From assembly GCA_015520145.1 (NCBI GenBank), contig WAQR01000061.1:1-7335 (forward strand): DNA of 7,335 bases, in the 5' to 3' direction. The position numbers were made by a program, and so were the translations under genes. This document shows positions 1 through 5,257 of the stretch, piece after piece. How positions within the stretch are numbered: the stretch's first letter is position 1; each line of letters starts with the position of its first letter. Below the pieces are notes generated by a model. That model was given only the letters and a program-made list of their open reading frames with translations, was not told the origin of the DNA and did not search any database. This DNA is from Candidatus Hydrothermarchaeota archaeon (lineage in GTDB: Archaea; Hydrothermarchaeota; Hydrothermarchaeia; Hydrothermarchaeales; WAQR01).

Positions 1-95
1 ATGACCTCGGATACAAGGTAAGGGACTATGCAGGTTCGATGTCAGAATGGAGAGAATTAAATAGTCAAGACCCGGAAAAGTATCCATTCGGATAG
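1..95 (+). CDS. Rhodanese-like sulfurtransferase, C-terminal fragment
   Basis: Only the last 30 codons are present. The frame is read from base 3 and stops with TAG at 93-95; the rest lies upstream of the window. The tail reads G-Y-K-V-R-D-Y-A-G-S-M-S-E-W-R and ends P-F-G. The Y-x-G-S-x-x-E-W pattern is the hallmark C-terminal segment of thiosulfate sulfurtransferase/rhodanese domains, usually Y-D-G-S-W-S-E-W-G, which lies after the catalytic Cys loop. Family members move sulfane sulfur from thiosulfate or persulfides to acceptors such as cyanide or thiols. The catalytic Cys cannot be seen here, so activity is unproven. The gene is followed by a hairpin and T-tract, so it probably ends its own transcript. 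The assignment rests on one short motif; the reading frame itself is secure. Confidence 0.7.
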   Translation, partial: DLGYKVRDYAGSMSEWRELNSQDPEKYPFG

Positions 96-118
96 GATAG
101 ATAGAGAACCTTTAAAAT

Positions 119-157
119 AAATCCCCTCTTTTAGGGGGGATTTCTCTTTTTTTCTTT
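119..157 (+). terminator. Hairpin plus T-rich tract after the sulfurtransferase
   Basis: Bases 119-126 (AAATCCCC) pair perfectly with 136-143 (GGGGATTT). A further T-G and C-G pair (127/135 and 128/134) can close a 5-base loop. The stem runs directly into a pyrimidine stretch of mostly T (about 141-157). This is the form of an intrinsic terminator. Archaeal terminators often need only the T-tract, so the hairpin may be an extra. It lies 24 bases after the sulfurtransferase stop codon and points along the + strand. Confidence 0.75.
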
Positions 158-233
158 TATTTTTATCATCTCTTGTTATCCCTTACTAATAGAATAGGAA
201 ATGGCGGCAAAAAGATTAAAGATGGTGATTTAA
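158..233 (+). other. Spacer upstream of the lipoprotein gene
   Basis: This AT-rich stretch should hold the promoter of the lipoprotein/Fe-S gene pair if the upstream hairpin really terminates transcription. No convincing BRE/TATA pair at a usable distance was found. A T/A-rich stretch (about 153-166) is weak, and GCAAAAAGATTAAAG (208-222) looks BRE/TATA-like but would start transcription at or inside the coding region. A GGTGAT ribosome site (224-229) lies 4 bases before the ATG at 234. The pair may therefore depend on partial read-through from the sulfurtransferase gene. Confidence 0.4.
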
Positions 234-461
234 ATGAAGTTGAGTACAAAGATATCTTTTTCAATAATGGTCTTAATATTGGCTGGAGTAGGATGTATCG
301 GTGGTAATGGCGGTGAAGGCGGTGAGGATGGCACTACCACGACAACAGTAGAAACACCGACAGATACGACCGGTGGTCCACCTGACAACCAGACCACGAC
401 TACAAGTACAATAAGTACGACAACTACAACGGAATACGAAGACTTTGGTGAGGGCAGTTAG
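234..461 (+). CDS. Small Thr-rich lipoprotein with no folded domain
   Basis: This 75-residue protein has a short basic start (M-K-L-S-T-K) and a hydrophobic helix (about 8-20). A lipobox-like L-A-G-V-G-C follows, with Cys21 as the probable lipidated residue and I-G-G after it, as in many archaeal lipoproteins. Residue -3 is Gly rather than Leu, so the lipobox is imperfect. The mature part is a Gly/Glu spacer (G-G-E-G-G-E, encoded by two near-identical 9-base units at 309-326), then a Thr/Pro/Ser stalk (34-66) and an acidic end (E-Y-E-D-F-G-E-G-S). Nineteen of the 55 mature residues are Thr, which suggests O-glycosylation. No globular domain follows. The start is supported by GGTGAT 4 bases upstream. 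Only 11 bases separate its stop from the Fe-S membrane gene, so the two are probably co-transcribed. It may be an accessory subunit of that protein, a free surface stalk, or the leftover N-terminus of a longer lipoprotein. The function is unknown. Confidence 0.8.
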   Translation: MKLSTKISFSIMVLILAGVGCIGGNGGEGGEDGTTTTTVETPTDTTGGPPDNQTTTTSTISTTTTTEYEDFGEGS

Positions 462-472
462 GTTAAGCTAAT

Positions 473-1441
473 ATGAACCAACCTAGATCCAAATCCAGGG
501 ATACCACACCATTTTGGAGGAAATATCTGCACTGGATGATACTGGTTATAATCCTCTATGGTGCGATATACGCGACAATCAATGATAAGAACCTGTGGCT
601 GTGGTATGCGGTGGTATATACCCTGACAGTCCTTGGTATGGGTGTCTATGTAATCGTCAAACGAAAGGACAGGTACATACGCCTGAGGACTGCGTCTCTC
701 ATGTTCTTTCAATTCTTTTTATTTTTCCTTCTCCACCGCTTCCTTTTACCAAAGGAGTTCGGTAAGGCAGCGGGCTATCCATGGCCGCTCAATATCAGCT
801 CACTTTATCCCACAAGACCGGATTATGTTCTTATATATGCGGCGATTTTCACATTCATCTTTATCCCGATTGTTACCTACTACTACGGGAGACGGGTCTA
901 TTGTGGCTGGATATGTAGCTGCGGGGCGATAGCCGAGACCCTCGGAGATCCATTTCGCGATCGGGCACCAAAAAGCAACTTGTCACGCAGACTTGAAATT
1001 TCGATGTACATCGTTTTCATCGCTGCAATAATCGTGACCACCGCGGTCTGGCTGGAAAACCGACAACTCTCTAGATGGTATAGTATTATAATAACCTTCT
1101 ATATCTCAGGCATATTCTCGATGGCGGTCTATCCATTCATGAGCGGGCGGATATGGTGCAGGTACTTCTGCCCTGCTGGAGCGTGGATAGGAGCTATCTC
1201 AAAACGTGGCAGATTTGCGTTGTCGGGAGATAAAGAGAAGTGTATCAAGTGCGGGCTCTGTACAAAGTACTGTCATATGGGTATAAATGTAATGGCACAT
1301 ATCGTCCAGGGAAAGAAGATAAAAAACGATCAGTGCGTGGGCTGTGGCATATGCATCTCTCTTTGTCCTGTTAAGATTCTCAAGTTTGAGGGCGGGTTCA
1401 GGTTCAGGCTTAAAGGGCTTTTTATGAGGTTTAAGAGTTAG
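473..1441 (+). CDS. NapH/NosR-type membrane polyferredoxin, two 4Fe-4S clusters
   Basis: This 322-residue membrane protein has about six helices (roughly 21-36, 41-62, 71-91, 118-138, 175-194, 203-222) and a soluble Fe-S tail. After helix 4 comes C144-G-W-I-C148-S-C150-G; after helix 6 comes C229-R-Y-F-C233-P. These are the paired CxxxC motifs of the NapH/NosR/MauN family. Two classical 4Fe-4S ferredoxin motifs follow: C257, C260, C263, C267 and C288, C291, C294, C298-P. By the positive-inside rule the tail is probably cytoplasmic. Family members pass electrons between a quinone or other carrier and a partner redox enzyme; no such enzyme is in the window, so direction and substrate are open. 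The first motif is unusual: Ser-Cys stands where CP-x-G is typical, giving a third Cys. Its second ferredoxin motif keeps the Pro after the last Cys, while the first has His there. The ATG at 473 is the natural start, with only a weak AGGT ribosome site. Family assignment is firm; naming it napH would overreach. Confidence 0.9.
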   Translation: MNQPRSKSRDTTPFWRKYLHWMILVIILYGAIYATINDKNLWLWYAVVYTLTVLGMGVYVIVKRKDRYIRLRTASLMFFQFFLFFLLHRFLLPKEFGKAAGYPWPLNISSLYPTRPDYVLIYAAIFTFIFIPIVTYYYGRRVYCGWICSCGAIAETLGDPFRDRAPKSNLSRRLEISMYIVFIAAIIVTTAVWLENRQLSRWYSIIITFYISGIFSMAVYPFMSGRIWCRYFCPAGAWIGAISKRGRFALSGDKEKCIKCGLCTKYCHMGINVMAHIVQGKKIKNDQCVGCGICISLCPVKILKFEGGFRFRLKGLFMRFKS

Positions 1442-1448
1442 TTAGTTA
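1437..1448 (+). repeat. GTTA x3 tandem repeat over the stop codon
   Basis: GTTA occurs three times without a gap. The stop codon TAG of the Fe-S gene (1439-1441) is formed inside the run, so slippage here would change the exact C-terminus. It is the first of a series of short tandem duplications filling the spacer. Confidence 0.7.
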
Positions 1449-1470
1449 AACATAATAGAGAGGATAGGAT

Positions 1471-1506
1471 AAAGAAAAGAAAAAGAGGGGAGGAGGGGAG
1501 GAGGAG
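1471..1506. repeat. 36-base homopurine tract with GAGGGGAG x2
   Basis: Thirty-six consecutive purines lie on the + strand: A-rich on the left, G-rich on the right. The G-rich part contains GAGGGGAG twice in tandem (1485-1492 and 1493-1500), followed by GAGG. Runs GGGG/GG/GGGG/GG/GG give a possible two-tier G-quadruplex on the + strand. Read on the minus strand it is the pyrimidine-rich tail behind the hairpin at 1495-1517. Confidence 0.75.
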
Positions 1507-1517
1507 CCCTCCTCCCC
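1471..1517 (-). terminator. Perfect 10-bp hairpin plus pyrimidine tract
   Basis: GGGGAGGAGG (1495-1504) pairs without mismatch with CCTCCTCCCC (1508-1517), leaving a 3-base loop. On the minus strand the hairpin runs into CTCTTTTTCTTTTC (about 1489-1471), the layout of an intrinsic terminator. It lies about 80 bases past the stop codon of the surface-protein gene at 1600. On the + strand it is followed by A/C-rich sequence with no T-tract, so it should not terminate the Fe-S gene in the same way. Confidence 0.75.
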
Positions 1518-1539
1518 AAACCTACAAAACCTAAACCTA
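1518..1539. repeat. AAACCTA x3 short direct repeat
   Basis: AAACCTA occurs at 1518-1524, 1527-1533 and 1533-1539. The spacing is irregular, so it is not a strict tandem array. On the minus strand it reads TAGGTTT, just before the terminator hairpin. No function is assigned. Confidence 0.55.
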
Positions 1540-1554
1540 TCCCTTTACTGTATC

Positions 1555-1598
1555 TATTCTTTAATATATTCTTTAATACAACTCTTACAACTCTTAAC
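1555..1598. repeat. Two adjacent perfect tandem duplications
   Basis: TATTCTTTAATA is present twice head to tail (1555-1566 and 1567-1578). It is followed at once by CAACTCTTA twice head to tail (1579-1587 and 1588-1596), just before the end of the minus-strand surface-protein gene at 1600. The stretch is T-rich on the + strand and may serve as the T-tract terminator of the Fe-S gene, which archaeal RNA polymerase can use without a hairpin. Confidence 0.75.
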
Positions 1599-1599
1599 A

Positions 1600-1683
1600 T
1601 CACTTCCAGGCCCTGCGCCCTCTGGCAAATACCAGTGCGGCCATAGCTAACAGCACAACCACTGTCGGCCCGCATATCCCGCC
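1600..1683 (-). other. CGP-CTERM-like C-terminal sorting/anchor segment
   Basis: The last 28 residues are G-E-E-K-G-G-I-C-G-P-T, a hydrophobic helix (V-V-V-L-L-A-M-A-A-L-V-F-A) and a basic end R-G-R-R-A-W-K. Tripartite tails of motif, helix and Arg cluster are the known form of archaeal and bacterial CTERM sorting signals. The Cys-Gly-Pro motif is the mark of CGP-CTERM, described mostly from Thermococcales. Processing and lipid attachment at Cys568 are inferred. The simpler reading is a plain C-terminal membrane anchor. Confidence 0.65.
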
Positions 1684-3375
1684 TTTCTCTTCTCCAGGTG
1701 CTTTTGCCGGTTCTTCTTCAGGCGGCTGGGTCTCGACTGGTGGGGCTGGTGCGGGTGTCTCTATTTCCGGAGGCGCGACGGTTTCAACTCCTTCCCCTTC
1801 CTCCTCCTCGGTCGGGGCGGGGCTTACTTCCTCTTCCTCAGGCTGCGCCTCTCCCACATCAAAGCTGACCTGTTTTTCCAGGGTGCTGATGAAATCCTGT
1901 GGTGTCACTCTGAATGTCAGGGTCACAGTTCCTGTTGCCGCGTCTTCAGGGATGCTGACCGGTATGGTCACTGAAGCGGTTTTGCCGTATCCCACGTCGG
2001 TTGTTACATCGTCACTGGTCCACCCTGCTGGCAGGTCGGTGACAGCGGTTTTTACACCTGTTTCAGCACATGTGCCTGTATTCTCAATATCTACCTGGAA
2101 CTGGACCTCTGCACCAGGTACTGCATCGCCAGTCTGCCTGATATCTGCTATCTTTAACTCGTGGTCACAGCCGCCTCCACCTCCTCCACCTGTCTCTTCT
2201 GGAGTGGGTATTACTGTTCCAACAAGTACGAATATGCTGAAGTGGTCAAGTGTTGCCCATATCTTGTTTGCAGAAGCGTCCTGACCACTGTCAAATACCT
2301 CAGGCCCTCCAAGGGGACTATAGTCCTTACCTTTAACCAGTGGTTTCCATTCACCGCCAGAGGGGTAGTACCAGTACAATTTCAGCGTGTCTTCATCTGC
2401 ACCATTAAGATCCGCCTCATTGTAATACATGGTCAGGGTCACATTTGTCAGATTTCCACTTGTCGAATTTATGTTGTCGGATACATCAATCTCGAAATAC
2501 TTGCCGATTACCTTATCATCACCAAACGAGTAAGCATGAGCACCGAGGTCCTCGGCATCATCTGCAACTGTTGGCACAATACCTGCTGTGAGATCACTTT
2601 TTGTAGTTATAGTTATACTGAGCGGGATACCCAGTTCATCCTCAAAGTCTATTTTTTTGGATTCATTGGCTGTGAAAGATACCAGTGTGATATTGGTAAA
2701 CTCACTGCCAGTTGAGCCATATCCCTGTGTTACGGCTACATCATATCCCGCCGTAGCATATCCTGACTTCTCGACCTCCAGGGTATATGACCCGGGAGAT
2801 AGGAAGATAGAATAATATCCGTCTTTGCCATCAAACGTCCTTGTGGTTACTGGATATGGGACTGTATATGGTCCACTGACAACAGTTATCTTTGCACCAT
2901 TTATCCCCTTACCGTCCGCATCTGTCACATAACCCCTTACAGCACCTGCCTGACTGAAATTATTTATGTCAGCAGTGGTATTGTCAGGCACGTTCAATAT
3001 GTTCAGCCCGTCTCCTGCAGCGTTCGAGGATATCCCCATATAAGTTGGCACATAAAAGTCACCGCTCTTATCGAAATATACCGCACCAACATAATAATCT
3101 CCATATTGAAGATCGAAACTTGCGCTTCCGCTGGCATCTGTATCCTTTCTTATTATATCTTCATCTGATATGGATTGAAATGTAGTACGTTTAACCCATA
3201 TCTGCCACCCGTCTAATTCTGCTTCATCTGCTGCCCCGCTTGAGATGTAGCTGGGTGAACTTGTATTAATATTAATTGTTACCTCCGGCTCGTCTTCCCA
3301 TACCTTTACCTCTGCAGCATTGACCGCAGCACTGCTAAGAACTATCATTAACCATATATACACCAATCTTCTCAT
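1600..3375 (-). CDS. Secreted multidomain surface protein, CGP-CTERM-like anchor
   Basis: This 591-residue protein starts with a signal peptide (1-20, cleavage likely after V-N-A). An Ig-like N-terminal region follows (about 30-137, with S-G-S-A-S-F-D-L-Q-Y-G-D-Y-Y-V). Next is a carboxypeptidase-regulatory-like fold (144-232, with G-Y-V-T-D-A-D-G-K-G-I-N-G-A and L-S-P-G-S-Y-T-L-E-V). The third region (about 250-388) has L-K-L-Y-W-Y-Y and H-F-S-I-F-V-L-V, a pattern common in archaeal surface proteins. A run of seven Gly (396-402) and Cys403 form a hinge before an NEW3/CARDB-like beta domain (405-508). A Glu/Pro stalk (511-564) leads to I-C568-G-P-T, a helix (570-585) and R-G-R-R-A-W-K. Eight N-glycosylation sequons (37, 132, 139, 228, 237, 303, 308, 311) all lie before residue 312. 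No catalytic motif is seen; it is probably a structural or binding protein. Its own promoter and AGGAGG ribosome site suggest strong expression. Confidence 0.88.
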   Translation of the reverse strand: MRRLVYIWLMIVLSSAAVNAAEVKVWEDEPEVTININTSSPSYISSGAADEAELDGWQIWVKRTTFQSISDEDIIRKDTDASGSASFDLQYGDYYVGAVYFDKSGDFYVPTYMGISSNAAGDGLNILNVPDNTTADINNFSQAGAVRGYVTDADGKGINGAKITVVSGPYTVPYPVTTRTFDGKDGYYSIFLSPGSYTLEVEKSGYATAGYDVAVTQGYGSTGSEFTNITLVSFTANESKKIDFEDELGIPLSITITTKSDLTAGIVPTVADDAEDLGAHAYSFGDDKVIGKYFEIDVSDNINSTSGNLTNVTLTMYYNEADLNGADEDTLKLYWYYPSGGEWKPLVKGKDYSPLGGPEVFDSGQDASANKIWATLDHFSIFVLVGTVIPTPEETGGGGGGGCDHELKIADIRQTGDAVPGAEVQFQVDIENTGTCAETGVKTAVTDLPAGWTSDDVTTDVGYGKTASVTIPVSIPEDAATGTVTLTFRVTPQDFISTLEKQVSFDVGEAQPEEEEVSPAPTEEEEGEGVETVAPPEIETPAPAPPVETQPPEEEPAKAPGEEKGGICGPTVVVLLAMAALVFARGRRAWK

Positions 3376-3383
3376 TCAACACG

Positions 3384-3389
3384 CCTCCT
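3384..3389 (-). promoter_or_regulatory. Strong Shine-Dalgarno AGGAGG of the surface protein
   Basis: The minus strand reads AGGAGG 8 bases before the ATG whose codon is 3373-3375. It fixes the start of the surface-protein gene and is a different, stronger type of ribosome site than the GGTGA sites in the neighbouring operon. Confidence 0.85.
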
Positions 3390-3440
3390 GATACACTTTC
3401 TCCGTTTGCTGTGTTCTGTAGTATAATTATCGAACTAGGG

Positions 3441-3458
3441 AATATATAAATCTTTTGC
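3441..3458 (-). promoter_or_regulatory. Archaeal BRE/TATA promoter of the surface protein
   Basis: On the minus strand GCAAAAG (complement of 3452-3458) fits a purine-rich BRE and is followed, after the T at 3451, by TTTATATATT (complement of 3441-3450), a near-consensus archaeal TATA box. Transcription would begin about 25 bases downstream, near 3418-3422, giving a 5' leader of about 45 bases with the AGGAGG site inside it. The promoter sits in the 119-base gap between the ABC permease and the surface-protein gene, so that gene has its own transcription unit. Confidence 0.85.
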
Positions 3459-3485
3459 AGACTCTTAGATTTAGTACCTAAGTCT
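3459..3485. promoter_or_regulatory. Imperfect inverted repeat abutting the BRE
   Basis: AGACTCTTAG (3459-3468) and CTAAGTCT (3478-3485) are inverted copies apart from two extra bases (CT) in the first arm; the centre is 9 bases. It lies directly upstream of the BRE of the surface-protein promoter and 9 bases after the ABC permease stop codon. It could be a regulator binding site, since archaeal activators often bind just upstream of the BRE, or a weak hairpin ending the ABC transcript. No T-tract follows it on the minus strand, which favours the former. Confidence 0.4.
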
Positions 3486-3494
3486 ACGCCCCTT

Positions 3495-4334
3495 TTATTC
3501 CCCTCTTTTCACAAGGGAGTCAAAGTATCTTATGCTGACGGCAATGAGCACTACCGCTGTGCCGGCATAGATCAATGATAATGTTGCCCAGGGCGGAACC
3601 TTTGTACCGAACAGCCAGAAGAGCCTGGAGAACTCACCTGGAGGGATAGACTGAAACATGGTGGTCATAGCAAAGAATGGATTGAGGTGGCGGGATAGGA
3701 GCATCTGGTAGGGCCATTCCAGGTAGACTCCTGGAACCTGCTGGTAGAATGTGGTTCTCAGAACCTCATCCAGGATGACTGTGCCAAACGTGAGGATTAC
3801 AACTATGCCATATGTGACTCCGTTTGCCACGTAGATCCTCTTGAATATGAGGGAGACAAATACACCGAGGGCGGAGAGGCCGAGCATAACAGAGATGAGT
3901 AACAGCAGGGCTTTTGCAATCTCAGATGGTGAAACACCGCCCACAATAAATCCGATGCTTACAAATGGCAGGGAGGCCAGGACGATCAAAAGGAGATACA
4001 TGACCGAGGAGACGAGCTTGCCGAGGATTATTTCGCTTGGGCCAAGGAGCGTGACCTGTAGGAGGTCAATGGTCCTTCGCTCTTTTTCAAGGGCTATGGC
4101 ACCTGATGCGATAGCTGGAGTGATGAACACCACCGCGACCATTAAGACACCCAGAACAGCCATGAATATCTGTCTTCCCATATTCGCCTCAGGATAGTGT
4201 CCAAAATCCCTCGGCCATGCTAGAAAGAACACACCGGTCAACAGCAGCAGGTAGAAGGTGATTATGGCAAAGGGTCTTTTACCCCTCATCCACTCCCTCA
4301 GCTCCTTCATAAGCACAGGGTTTTTTAGTCTCAT
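3495..4334 (-). CDS. ABC-2 type transporter permease
   Basis: This 279-residue membrane protein has about six helices (roughly 22-39, 52-78, 104-132, 138-163, 171-189, 247-268). The conserved cytoplasmic segment after helix 2, A-L-E-K-E-R-R-T-I-D-L-L-Q-V-T-L-L-G-P-S followed by E-I-I-L-G-K, is the coupling region typical of ABC-2 permeases (E-R-x-x-x-T-x-x-L-L-x-x-T-P). The N-terminus (L-K-N-P-V-L-M-K-E-L-R-E-W) is the usual amphipathic start of this family. A long outer loop lies between helices 5 and 6 (about 190-246). Its ATG overlaps the TGA of the ATPase gene by 4 bases (ATGA), with GAGGTGA 6 bases upstream, so translation is coupled. It is probably a homodimer driven by the adjacent ATPase. 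The substrate is not evident from the sequence. The gene ends 9 bases before an inverted repeat. Confidence 0.92.
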   Translation of the reverse strand: MRLKNPVLMKELREWMRGKRPFAIITFYLLLLTGVFFLAWPRDFGHYPEANMGRQIFMAVLGVLMVAVVFITPAIASGAIALEKERRTIDLLQVTLLGPSEIILGKLVSSVMYLLLIVLASLPFVSIGFIVGGVSPSEIAKALLLLISVMLGLSALGVFVSLIFKRIYVANGVTYGIVVILTFGTVILDEVLRTTFYQQVPGVYLEWPYQMLLSRHLNPFFAMTTMFQSIPPGEFSRLFWLFGTKVPPWATLSLIYAGTAVVLIAVSIRYFDSLVKRGE

Positions 4335-5257
4335 GCCAGCTCACCTCTTGTAATCTTCATGAACACGTCCTCGAGGTTGGTCTCGATCTCGCTAAATCCC
4401 ACTATCAAAACCCCCGCCGTCACAAGGTTCTCAAACACCCTGGCAAGCTCCAGGTCTGAGCCGTTGAACTCAAATTGTACCTCTTTCCCGTCGATTTTAA
4501 TAGACCCTACCCCTTTTTCAGACTCAATGAGAGACGCCGCTTTTTTAGTGTCTGAGAGGACCTTTGCCTTTATTCTCCTCACACCCCTTATAGCTTCCAT
4601 AATCTTTTCCTTTGACCCGCTTAACAGGAGGTTTCCCTTCTCTATTATGCCAAAGGTGGTGCATATGTCAGAGAGTTCAGGCAGGATGTGGGACGATACA
4701 AAGATCGTCTTGCCGGCGTCCTTAAGCCCGTTTAGCAGCTCTTTTATCTCGACCCTCGCCCGTGGGTCAAGGCCTGAGGCAGGTTCGTCCAGGATCAGGA
4801 GCTCTGGGTCGTGGAGCAGTGTTTTGGCAAGGCACAGCCTCTGCCTCATCCCCCTGCTGAGCCCTGCCACAAAGCTCTCTGCTTTTTCCTCCAGGTGGGT
4901 GAGAGATAACACGTTTTCTATGGCGTCTCTCCTCTCAGCTTGTGGCATCCTGTAGGAGGCGGCGAAGAAGTCCAGATACTCCCACACCTTGAGGCTGTCG
5001 TACATCCCAAAGAAATCTGGCATGTATCCGAGGAGTCCCCTCACTTTGTAGGGCTCTTCAGTGACATCGTAGCCCGAGACATAGGCTTCTCCTGAGGAAG
5101 GGGCGGTTAGGGTTGCGAGTATCTTTATTGTCGTGGTCTTACCAGCCCCGTTTGGGCCGATAAAGCCGAAAACCTCGCCTTTTTTTATCTTGAGGTTGAG
5201 GTCCACAAGGGCATCTACATTGCCATAGCTTTTGCATAGATCTACAATCTCAATCAC
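4331..5257 (-). CDS. ABC transporter ATP-binding protein, ABC-2 exporter type
   Basis: The protein has 308 residues when started at the GTG of 5255-5257. It has a complete nucleotide-binding domain: Walker A G34-P-N-G-A-G-K40-T-T, signature L-S-R-G-M-R-Q-R (133-140), Walker B L-L-I-L-D157-E158-P and switch His190 (S-S-H). The Q-loop reads G-Y-M-P-D with Asp81 in place of Gln, followed by F-F-G-M-Y-D-S-L, which is common in the ABC-2 subfamily. About 100 C-terminal residues (220-308) form the regulatory extension ending N-L-E-D-V-F-M-K-I-T, typical of ATPases paired with ABC-2 permeases. The frame stays open upstream to an ATG at 5306-5308, but the GTG is preferred: it lies 4 bases after GGTGAT, it puts the core I-E-I-V-D-L-C-K-S-Y-G at the usual distance, and it shortens the overlap with the upstream gene from 59 to 8 bases. 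It acts at the inner face of the membrane and powers the permease. Confidence 0.95.
   Translation of the reverse strand: MIEIVDLCKSYGNVDALVDLNLKIKKGEVFGFIGPNGAGKTTTIKILATLTAPSSGEAYVSGYDVTEEPYKVRGLLGYMPDFFGMYDSLKVWEYLDFFAASYRMPQAERRDAIENVLSLTHLEEKAESFVAGLSRGMRQRLCLAKTLLHDPELLILDEPASGLDPRARVEIKELLNGLKDAGKTIFVSSHILPELSDICTTFGIIEKGNLLLSGSKEKIMEAIRGVRRIKAKVLSDTKKAASLIESEKGVGSIKIDGKEVQFEFNGSDLELARVFENLVTAGVLIVGFSEIETNLEDVFMKITRGELA

Noticed and set aside
111..121. TTTAAAATAAA as a TATA box for the lipoprotein gene
   Set aside because: It would start transcription near 140, inside the terminator hairpin, and there is no BRE in front of it. The bases also serve as the left arm of that hairpin.
458..712. 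Minus-strand frame of 84 codons
   Set aside because: It is antisense to the start of the Fe-S protein gene and has no ribosome site or domain.
1495..1517. The spacer hairpin as a bidirectional terminator
   Set aside because: Only the minus-strand side has a T-rich tract. On the + strand it is followed by AAACCTACAAAACC, so hairpin-type termination of the Fe-S gene is not supported.
1442..1675. Minus-strand frame of 77 codons over the convergent spacer
   Set aside because: It overlaps the end of the surface-protein gene in another frame and would translate the hairpin and repeats into low-complexity protein. No start signal supports it.
2170..2190. Repeated Gly codons as a DNA repeat element
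   Set aside because: The codons vary (GGT, GGA, GGC) and the run sits in frame at a domain boundary, so it is a protein hinge and not a mobile or structural DNA repeat.
2161..2715. Open + strand frame of 184 codons
   Set aside because: It lies entirely antisense to the surface-protein gene, lacks a ribosome site, has Cys- and Ser-rich low-sense composition and no recognisable domain. The opposite strand has a signal peptide and ordered domains.
4359..4955. Open + strand frame of 198 codons
   Set aside because: It is antisense to the ABC ATPase across its signature and Walker B motifs, and is Ser/Arg-rich without any motif. It is a shadow of a conserved gene.
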